5,948 nt of DNA from Anaerolineales bacterium. Lineage in GTDB: Bacteria > Chloroflexota > Anaerolineae > Anaerolineales > Villigracilaceae. The stretch is from the NCBI GenBank assembly GCA_028689195.1, contig JAQTWR010000187.1, positions 1 through 5,948 on the forward strand, written 5' to 3'. The notes beneath the pieces were generated by a model. That model saw only the letters and a program-made list of their open reading frames with translations, was not told where the DNA came from and ran no database searches. Numbering within the stretch: the first letter of the stretch is position 1; each line of letters begins with the position of its first letter. Of this stretch, positions 1 to 5,127 are shown one piece after another. Position numbers and translations under genes: made by a program.

Positions 1-381
1 CAGCAGGTAGCCGATATGTTTGAAGATGAAGAAGGACAACCCCAGCGGAAGCCCGAAATTCAGAAGGTTCATCTTCGCGCCGAACGCCGAGAAAATGAGA
101 TTGAGATTCTCGACGCCGAAGTTCCAGTATTTGAAGAGGATCAGCGCGGCAAGGTTGATCAACACGCCCCAACCGAATTTATTCCATTTGGCGAGGGCGT
201 ATGTGGCAAGGGATAATCCGAAGAGGACGGGGACGAACTTGAGGCCGGCGAGGCTGTAAAACAGGTAACTGACGACCAAAAGGAAGAAGGTCTTTTGGCG
301 CGGCGTTTTTGTAAACCAGTAATATGCTGCAAACGTAAGCGGAAGGAACAGCAGCAGAAACTCGTAACTAATCAAATTCAT
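1..381 (-). CDS. Second MBOAT O-acyltransferase, N-terminal part (runs off left edge)
   Basis: These are the first 127 codons of a membrane-bound O-acyltransferase, open to the window edge. The start ATG is at 381-379, 7 bp after the stop of the SGNH-like gene, with AGGAGAGG at 392-399 ten bases upstream. The protein begins MNLISYEFLL and holds several hydrophobic segments (about residues 7-22, 31-45, 50-64, 72-86, 107-127), as expected for this family. It aligns without gaps to residues 1-127 of the complete MBOAT at 1662-3059, with only Y6H and L15F differing. By that homology it should have the same role: moving an activated acyl group to the outer face of the membrane. The catalytic His region lies beyond the edge, so it cannot be said whether this copy is intact or a pseudogene. 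As last visible operon member it may share, or specialise from, the first copy's role. Confidence 0.9.
   Translation of the reverse strand, partial: MNLISYEFLLLFLPLTFAAYYWFTKTPRQKTFFLLVVSYLFYSLAGLKFVPVLFGLSLATYALAKWNKFGWGVLINLAALILFKYWNFGVENLNLIFSAFGAKMNLLNFGLPLGLSFFIFKHIGYLL
1..381 (-). repeat. Direct repeat, copy A (MBOAT 5' region)
   Basis: Matches 2679-3059 at a constant offset of 2678 with no gaps. Hand comparison finds 16 mismatches in 381 bases, at 100, 127, 130, 172, 238, 241, 244, 331, 334, 339, 340, 364, 366, 367, 370 and 373. Similarity stops at the start codon on the right, and the left end is cut by the window. This is a coding duplication, not a mobile element: no inverted ends or target-site duplications are visible. 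Confidence 0.95.
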
Positions 382-388
382 GCGGAAC

Positions 389-1630
389 TTACCTCTCCTG
401 CGACCATTGATACGCCGCAATCAATTCGGAAGACAACGCGTCGACGACCAGTTCGGACGCTCTCGGCTTCAAGTGAATACCGTCGTAGAATCCTCTTTCC
501 TTCATGTTGCTGACTGGCGGGTAATATGACAGATTCTTGAAAAACACGTTCGGGTGCGACGCCGCCAATGAAGACATATAGGAACGCAATACTTTTTTAC
601 AATGAGATACGCCCTCCGCGTCGCGCTTCATGGCTTCATCGTACAACCAATTATTTACGGGACTGCTGTAAATCACCATGCCGATGTGAGCGTTTTCAGC
701 CGTAGCGACGATTTCTTCCAAAAACGCCGCCGATTGCTTGTTGATACGAGCGCACGACAATTCGATTGTTACATAGTTTGAAACCCGCTTCATCTCTTCA
801 TTATATGTTTTCGTATCCGTCGGCGCTCTTACGCCCACGCCATCCTGTTCAAACGACCATGTTCTGGGCGCGCTTGGACCTAAGACGGAATTGGCAAGTA
901 TGTATACCGAGTCTGAAAGCGATTGCATTCCCCAAAAATCGCGCATCGTCGAAGTTATCGTCCGCGCCTTCATCGAATAGGACATATAAGGAACGAGGCT
1001 GATTGGCAAAAGACCGTCATCTACGGAAATCGTTCGGATTAAATCGCTCGCGCTCAATTCCAATAAAATGACGCTTGGATGAGGCGCGGACGGAGACGCC
1101 AGCAGAAGATTGAGAAAAGTTTGCGCGTCTTCCATTTTTCCGCTCTCGACCGATAGATTGAAGGTTTTGTATCCTAATTTTTTTTGTATGTAAGCGGGGG
1201 ATATGGTAAAGGCGCGCGACGAACCGAAGACCGCCAGATCGGGACTGGAATTCAGTTTTTGGTATAAGTCAAGTTTAATCGAGCGCGCCGACGGCGTGAC
1301 AAAAGGAAAGCGATGCGCCGAAATGCGGGCATGTGGGTTGACGTAGATTGATAACGCCAGCGTTGCGGATAATAAACATATAACGACGGCGGTCCATGTT
1401 TTGCTGCCCGCATCCGCAGATATGGGGTGAGGTGTTCCCGCTCTTTTATGTTCCCATAATGCCAGCGCAAAAACTAAAAGCGACCCCAACAATGCGTATC
1501 GTTGAAACGTCGTTGTAAATTCATTGAAACTGAGGGATTGTAATTTGCGCGCGTACTCGACCCAAAAATAAATCGCATAAGCGAATAGCGAGACGTAAGC
1601 GGCAAGAAAAAATCCGATTTTACTTTTCAT
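389..1630 (-). CDS. Membrane-anchored SGNH-hydrolase-like protein (DltD/AlgX-like role)
   Basis: A 413-residue protein. Three hydrophobic segments near the N-terminus (about 5-27, 45-60 and 78-97) leave residues from about 98 onward outside the cytoplasm if the N-terminus is inside. The soluble part shows SGNH landmarks: a block I-like GSS at 136-138 after a hydrophobic strand (S138 the likely nucleophile), a glycine at 164 in a block II-like position, and a block V DGIH at 383-386 giving the Asp and His of a triad. The block III Gly-x-Asn is not evident; the corresponding strand reads LLELSASD (189-196). SGNH proteins paired with MBOATs (DltD, AlgJ/AlgX, PatB) complete acyl transfer to, or remove it from, cell-surface polymers. 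Lying between two MBOAT genes, this one is best read as their partner. The specific substrate is unknown. The start ATG is supported by AAAAGG ten bases upstream. Confidence 0.8.
   Translation of the reverse strand: MKSKIGFFLAAYVSLFAYAIYFWVEYARKLQSLSFNEFTTTFQRYALLGSLLVFALALWEHKRAGTPHPISADAGSKTWTAVVICLLSATLALSIYVNPHARISAHRFPFVTPSARSIKLDLYQKLNSSPDLAVFGSSRAFTISPAYIQKKLGYKTFNLSVESGKMEDAQTFLNLLLASPSAPHPSVILLELSASDLIRTISVDDGLLPISLVPYMSYSMKARTITSTMRDFWGMQSLSDSVYILANSVLGPSAPRTWSFEQDGVGVRAPTDTKTYNEEMKRVSNYVTIELSCARINKQSAAFLEEIVATAENAHIGMVIYSSPVNNWLYDEAMKRDAEGVSHCKKVLRSYMSSLAASHPNVFFKNLSYYPPVSNMKERGFYDGIHLKPRASELVVDALSSELIAAYQWSQER
392..399 (-). promoter_or_regulatory. Shine-Dalgarno of the second MBOAT copy
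   Basis: The minus strand reads AGGAGAGG here, ten bases before the ATG at 381. It lies inside the last codons of the SGNH-like gene (Gln-Glu-Arg-stop). It is the strongest ribosome binding site in the operon and fixes the start of the second MBOAT. Confidence 0.75.
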
Positions 1631-1640
1631 TAAAATACAG

Positions 1641-1646
1641 CCTTTT
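1641..1646 (-). promoter_or_regulatory. Shine-Dalgarno of the SGNH-like gene
   Basis: AAAAGG on the minus strand, ten bases before the ATG at 1630. A second AAAAGG lies at 1648-1653. Both sit in the 31-bp gap after the MBOAT stop codon, so this gene has its own initiation signal, unlike the two overlapping genes upstream. Confidence 0.6.
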
Positions 1647-1661
1647 GCCTTTTAAGTTCCT

Positions 1662-3059
1662 TTAGAACTGAACATAGAGGAATTGAATATTTTTTTGCAG
1701 AAAGAGCAAACTGAGTATGGCGAGCGCTCCCCATAGCGCCATCTGCCAGACCCGCCGACCGTTTGATTCGTCGGTCAACGCGGCGGCTTCGCTAAACCCT
1801 GAAAATGCCAGAGCCAGACCGAAGATCAACGCAGGGGTGGCGGATTCGAGGCTAAGGGCTTTCAACGCGTCGAGACTTCCCAATCCGCCAAAACCAAACA
1901 GTTGCAGAAAAAGATGGTTCAAGTAGGCAAAGTTGGGACTCATAAAGAGCGCCCATCCCAGCACAACGCTGAAAAGCAGAATAGGTCTGCCAATGTAAAC
2001 GGGCAGGGGACGGTTGAGGCGTTTCCACCACGCATGGAAGTTGAGCAAAAGCCCGTGATACGCGCCCCATAGAATGTATCCCCAGCCCGCTCCATGCCAC
2101 AGACCGATGAGCGACATCGTAATCAGGTTGGCTGCATACTGCGCCTGTTCCCGCTTTGGAGAACCCCAACTCTTCAGGAAACCGCGACTCAGCGGGTTGA
2201 ATAAGTAATTGCGGAACCATGTAGAAAGCGAAATATGCCAGCGATTCCAAAAACCGGCGGGGTCGGTCGCAAGATAGGGATTGTTAAAATTCGGGGGCAG
2301 GCTGACGCCAAAAAGCATACTGACGCCCAGCGCCATATCGGTATATCCTGAAAAATCGAAATACAGCTGCGCGGTGTATGCAATCACCAAATACCACGCG
2401 GGGAAAAATCCTGAAAAGCCTTCAATGGAATTGAATTTGCCCGCCAGGAGCAAGCCAATGCTGTTGGCGATGAGCGATTTTTTTGCCATGCCCATGCTGA
2501 GAAAAATCAAGCCGGCATAGAGGCGTTCGCCGCTTAGTTTATTGGGCAGGGCGTCGAATTGACCGGCGGTGTCTTTGTACCCGCTGATCGGACCTGCGCT
2601 GATCTGCGGGAAGTAGGCGGAGAAGGCGGCGAAAGTCCAGAAGTCGGCGGCGGGCGCGCAACGTTTCTGCTGAACGTCCAGCAGGTAGCCGATATGTTTG
2701 AAGATGAAGAAGGACAACCCCAGCGGAAGCCCGAAATTCAGAAGGTTCATCTTCGCGCCGAACGCCGAGAAAATGAGGTTGAGATTCTCGACGCCGAAGT
2801 TCCAATACTTGAAGAGGATCAGCGCGGCAAGGTTGATCAACACGCCCCAGCCGAATTTATTCCATTTGGCGAGGGCGTATGTGGCAAGGGATAATCCGAA
2901 GAGGACGGGGACGAATTTCAGACCGGCGAGGCTGTAAAACAGGTAACTGACGACCAAAAGGAAGAAGGTCTTTTGGCGCGGCGTTTTTGTAAACCAGTAA
3001 TATGCTGCGAATGTAAATGGAAGGAACAGCAGCAGAAACTCATGGCTGATTAAATTCAT
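1662..3059 (-). CDS. MBOAT O-acyltransferase (DltB/AlgI/PatA type), complete copy
   Basis: A 465-residue multi-pass membrane protein of usual length for the AlgI/DltB/PatA branch. Family signatures in order: PQISAGPI at 151-158; YFDFSGYTDMALG at 233-245; PPNFNNPY at 255-262; the hallmark FWNRWHISLSTWFRNY at 270-285 (His275); and GLWHG at 319-323 with the invariant His322, expected to be catalytic. The C-terminus ends in the aromatic tail QFLYVQF, like the Phe/Tyr-rich ends of other AlgI/PatA proteins. In this family the enzyme takes an acyl group from a cytoplasmic thioester carrier and delivers it to the outer membrane face. Here the carrier protein and loading ligase lie directly upstream. 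Its start overlaps the ligase stop as ATGA with no clear Shine-Dalgarno, suggesting translational coupling. Its first 127 codons recur at 1-381 with 95.8% nucleotide identity. After GWALF (368-372) it reads MSPN, where many relatives have an FR pair. Confidence 0.95.
   Translation of the reverse strand: MNLISHEFLLLFLPFTFAAYYWFTKTPRQKTFFLLVVSYLFYSLAGLKFVPVLFGLSLATYALAKWNKFGWGVLINLAALILFKYWNFGVENLNLIFSAFGAKMNLLNFGLPLGLSFFIFKHIGYLLDVQQKRCAPAADFWTFAAFSAYFPQISAGPISGYKDTAGQFDALPNKLSGERLYAGLIFLSMGMAKKSLIANSIGLLLAGKFNSIEGFSGFFPAWYLVIAYTAQLYFDFSGYTDMALGVSMLFGVSLPPNFNNPYLATDPAGFWNRWHISLSTWFRNYLFNPLSRGFLKSWGSPKREQAQYAANLITMSLIGLWHGAGWGYILWGAYHGLLLNFHAWWKRLNRPLPVYIGRPILLFSVVLGWALFMSPNFAYLNHLFLQLFGFGGLGSLDALKALSLESATPALIFGLALAFSGFSEAAALTDESNGRRVWQMALWGALAILSLLFLQKNIQFLYVQF
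2679..3059 (-). repeat. Direct repeat, copy B (MBOAT 5' region)
   Basis: Partner of the repeat at 1-381, in the same orientation and 2678 bp away. Similarity begins exactly at the ATG and continues to the limit of what can be compared, so the true repeat may cover the whole MBOAT gene. Thirteen of the sixteen differences are silent. Confidence 0.95.
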
Positions 3060-4738
3060 TCAGAAACGCCAATCTCATTTAAGAATTTTTCGCGGTTAGC
3101 CGAACGAGCGGTCTTTCCGCTGGAGGTTTTCAATATCCATTTTGCGCCGACAATGTGCGCGTACCGCAGCGCCACCGCCGAATTCTTTGTGATGTGGATT
3201 CGTAGCGCGTCCGCGATTTTCTGGCGCTCGGCTGAGTCTTCGGTATCCACTTCGGCGACGATGACCACGTCTTCGGTGCCTGTCTTCTCGTCGTAAATTC
3301 CGAAGGCAACGGCGCGTCCGGCGTGAATTCCGTTCACTTCGTACGCCAGCGCTTCGAGGTCTTGCGGGTAGACATTCTTTCCGCCGACGATGATAATGTC
3401 CTTTTTGCGCCCAGCCACGAAGACTTCTCCATCGAGGGTGTACCCATAATCGCCCGTCAAGTACCACTCGTCGCGGAAGGCTTTTTCGGTCGCGTCGGGG
3501 CGGTTGTAATATCCGCTTAACATACAATCGCTGTGCAGGGAAATCTCGCCGATGACTCTATCGGGCAGGTCGTTTCCTTTTTCGTCGAGAATGCGGATGC
3601 GCGTGTTGGAGATGGCTTTGCCCGACGACATCATCTTCAAAACGGGTTTTCCATCTATCGGCGCGCGCGCAATTCTTTCATGGATGTAGGCTTCGCGGTC
3701 AATTTCATCGGTGACGGGCAGCGTATCGGCGGGGGTTTGCGCCGCGCAAAAAACGTTTTCAGCCATCGCGTAACTGCATTGCAGCGCGATTTCTTTCAAC
3801 CCGTAATTTTTGAAACGATTGAAGAATACCTGATGACTATCCCATTTGACGGGTTCGGAGCAATTAGTGATGATGCGCCAACTGGAAAGGTCAACGCCCG
3901 CAAGGTCGCGGTCGCGGACTTTTTGCGCGCAGAAGTTGTACGCGAAGTTGGGCAGCCATGTGAGCGTGCCTTTGTATTTCGTGATGGATTGAAAGAGGCG
4001 GTATGGCGCGCGCACCCAATCAAAGGGCGAGGAAAGTACCAGCGTGGTATTGGTCAAAATGGGCATGAGAAAAGCCGCGATGAATCCCATATCGTGATAC
4101 AGCGGCAGCCACGAGACGATGACGTCATCGGGACTGAGGCGCAGCGCTTTGGAGTAGGCGTCCAATTGATTGAGGACGGCTTGATGCGAGAGCGCGACGC
4201 CTTTTTGCAAGCCTGTTGTGCCAGACGAATGTTGGAGGATGGCGATGTCTTCGGGTTTGTGATTCAGCCCCGATAGTTGATCGAAGTTCGGCGCGCCCGC
4301 GTCTTCCACCTTGCTGGTGACGATGACGCTGCGGACAGAATCTCCCGCCGTGAGCGCGCCGCGAATCTCTTCCTCAAACTCAGGGTAGGTGACGATGGCG
4401 ACGGGTTTGGTGATAGATATTAAAGAAGTGAGGTCGGCGCGATACCGCTCTGGCGCAAGTTTTTCGGTGAGGAACGGCATGATGGCGGGAATTGCCCCAT
4501 GCAAAATCGCGCCCCAGAACGCGTAGACGAGCTCTTCGCTGTGCTGAAGAATCAGAATCGCCACTTCGCCCGGTTGAATGCCTTCGGAGGCGTAAGCGCG
4601 CGCATAGTTATACGAGCCTTCGACCAGCGCGCGATAGGAGACGGTTTTATCTTCCTCTCCGGCGTGTTGAAGAATAACGGCGGGATGTTCGGGCGCGGAT
4701 TGATAATGCCCGTGAATGAGATGCGATAACGTGGTCAT
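3056..4738 (-). CDS. Fatty acyl-AMP ligase-like adenylating enzyme
   Basis: A 560-residue ANL-superfamily enzyme with all core motifs: phosphate-binding SSGTTGLQKG at 171-180; LPLYHDMG at 211-218, characteristic of fatty acyl-AMP ligases; an A5-like YAMAE at 323-327; TGD at 428-430; the hinge region GRKKD at 443-447 followed by GGKNVYPQDLE at 452-462; and the A10 lysine K542 in SSGK. The stretch at about 345-385 (IDREAY, then SSGKAISNTRIRILDE) resembles the segment that in fatty acyl-AMP ligases carries the insertion blocking use of CoA. Such enzymes make an acyl-adenylate and pass the acyl group to a carrier protein. The carrier gene overlaps it by 4 bp (ATGA, 4735-4738), and the MBOAT follows with another ATGA overlap. 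It occupies the place of DltA in a Dlt-type pathway but lacks an obvious D-alanine ligase look. Cytoplasmic. Acyl chain length cannot be read from the sequence. Confidence 0.9.
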   Translation of the reverse strand: MTTLSHLIHGHYQSAPEHPAVILQHAGEEDKTVSYRALVEGSYNYARAYASEGIQPGEVAILILQHSEELVYAFWGAILHGAIPAIMPFLTEKLAPERYRADLTSLISITKPVAIVTYPEFEEEIRGALTAGDSVRSVIVTSKVEDAGAPNFDQLSGLNHKPEDIAILQHSSGTTGLQKGVALSHQAVLNQLDAYSKALRLSPDDVIVSWLPLYHDMGFIAAFLMPILTNTTLVLSSPFDWVRAPYRLFQSITKYKGTLTWLPNFAYNFCAQKVRDRDLAGVDLSSWRIITNCSEPVKWDSHQVFFNRFKNYGLKEIALQCSYAMAENVFCAAQTPADTLPVTDEIDREAYIHERIARAPIDGKPVLKMMSSGKAISNTRIRILDEKGNDLPDRVIGEISLHSDCMLSGYYNRPDATEKAFRDEWYLTGDYGYTLDGEVFVAGRKKDIIIVGGKNVYPQDLEALAYEVNGIHAGRAVAFGIYDEKTGTEDVVIVAEVDTEDSAERQKIADALRIHITKNSAVALRYAHIVGAKWILKTSSGKTARSANREKFLNEIGVSE

Positions 4739-4977
4739 TGACGCGATTGAATCAGGCTGGCAAGTTGTTCGAGCGTATCAAAGGTTTCTTTGTTGAGTTC
4801 GGTGTCGTCAATGCGAACGCCGAAATTATCTTCAATGAAGAGACCCAGGTCTACAAGGCTGAACGAGTCGATCAGCCCGCTGGAGATAATCGCTTCGTCA
4901 GGTTGGATGACGCGGCTGGGCTGTTTGAGAATATCTTTTGAGATATAGGAGGCGAGTTTTTCGATGAGTTCGTTCAT
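4735..4977 (-). CDS. Acyl carrier protein
   Basis: An acidic, helical 80-residue carrier protein. The phosphopantetheine site is S38 in GLIDSFSLVDL (residues 34-44), a DSxS-type variant of the DSL motif. The length is normal for a stand-alone carrier such as ACP or DltC. It begins the operon, and its stop overlaps the start of the ligase (ATGA), which implies the ligase loads this carrier. The ATG at 4977 is preferred because AAGGA lies eight bases upstream and the family domain starts immediately. The frame stays open upstream to 5217, but that extension crosses the promoter region and has no ACP character. It probably delivers the acyl group to the MBOAT at the cytoplasmic face of the membrane, as DltC does in the Dlt pathway. 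Confidence 0.93.
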   Translation of the reverse strand: MNELIEKLASYISKDILKQPSRVIQPDEAIISSGLIDSFSLVDLGLFIEDNFGVRIDDTELNKETFDTLEQLASLIQSRQ

Positions 4978-4985
4978 AGGAGTTT

Positions 4986-4990
4986 TCCTT
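4986..4990 (-). promoter_or_regulatory. Shine-Dalgarno of the carrier protein gene
   Basis: AAGGA on the minus strand, eight bases from the ATG at 4977. It decides this start over the longer open frame upstream. AGGA (4989-4986) could pair with TCCT (4981-4978), directly before the ATG, as a small stem with a four-base loop. Confidence 0.6.
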
Positions 4991-5023
4991 TTTCTAGCGG
5001 AAATTTTTTTTTCAAACGGCGTG

Positions 5024-5029
5024 ATTGTA
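5024..5029 (-). promoter_or_regulatory. Possible -10 element for the operon
   Basis: The minus strand reads TACAAT here, five of six matches to TATAAT, and would place transcription start near 5017, about 40 bases before the carrier protein ATG. At 17-bp spacing the -35 position reads CGCATA, which is poor, so this is a weak call; an activator or other sigma factor could be involved. Confidence 0.3.
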
Positions 5030-5089
5030 CCGTGTTTTTTACCGATTATGCGGAAAACAGCCGGCCAGAGGCGCGATATTTTTATAAGA

Positions 5090-5095
5090 TATAAT
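5090..5095 (+). promoter_or_regulatory. Possible -10 element for the plus-strand gene
   Basis: A perfect TATAAT at 5090-5095, placing transcription start near 5102 and giving a leader of about 25 bases before the TTG start. The -35 position at 17-bp spacing reads AGAGGC, with little likeness to TTGACA, and there is no TG extension of the -10. Confidence 0.45.
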
Positions 5096-5115
5096 GTCCT
5101 AAATTTTTTTCCGCG

Positions 5116-5120
5116 AAAGG
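5116..5120 (+). promoter_or_regulatory. Shine-Dalgarno deciding a TTG start
   Basis: AAAGG, seven bases before TTG at 5128. No in-frame ATG or GTG precedes the TTG before the upstream in-frame stop (TAA, 5092-5094), so this site is the main support for the start. AAGG (5117-5120) can pair with CCTT (5126-5129), which overlaps the start codon. Confidence 0.55.
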
Positions 5121-5127
5121 CGCCTCC

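Larger units (their letters stand above)
4978..5127. promoter_or_regulatory. Divergent intergenic region with both promoters
   Basis: 150 bp between the start of the minus-strand operon and the plus-strand gene, so promoters for both must lie here or overlap the gene starts. It contains a nine-T run (5004-5012) and other A/T tracts, a GCCGGC palindrome at 5060-5065, and three copies of the heptamer GCGGAAA (4997-5003 and 5050-5056 on plus, 5108-5114 on minus). The two leaders share an arrangement: TTTCCGC, an A-rich Shine-Dalgarno, then CTCCT next to the start codon. No small RNA gene or terminator is recognisable. Confidence 0.6.

Noticed and set aside
16..259. Plus-strand open frames repeated at 2559-2937
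   Set aside because: They occur in both MBOAT copies only because the antisense of the duplicated coding sequence is duplicated. Not genes.
1655..1669. Inverted repeat AGTTC-CTTTA-GAACT at the MBOAT stop codon, as a terminator
   Set aside because: Only five pairs, A/T-rich, no following T run in the direction of transcription, and the next gene follows 31 bp on. Probably chance.
1..3059. MBOAT duplication as an insertion sequence or composite mobile element
   Set aside because: No transposase, terminal inverted repeats or target-site duplications are visible, and the similarity ends exactly at a start codon.
3533..4276. Open frame of 247 codons on the plus strand, opposite the ligase
   Set aside because: It is antisense to a gene with complete ANL motifs, has no recognisable domain, and fits a frame shadow of G+C-rich codon use.
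5004..5012. Nine-T run as a terminator U-tract
   Set aside because: No G+C-rich stem precedes it and no gene ends nearby on the plus strand. It more likely belongs to the A/T-rich leader.
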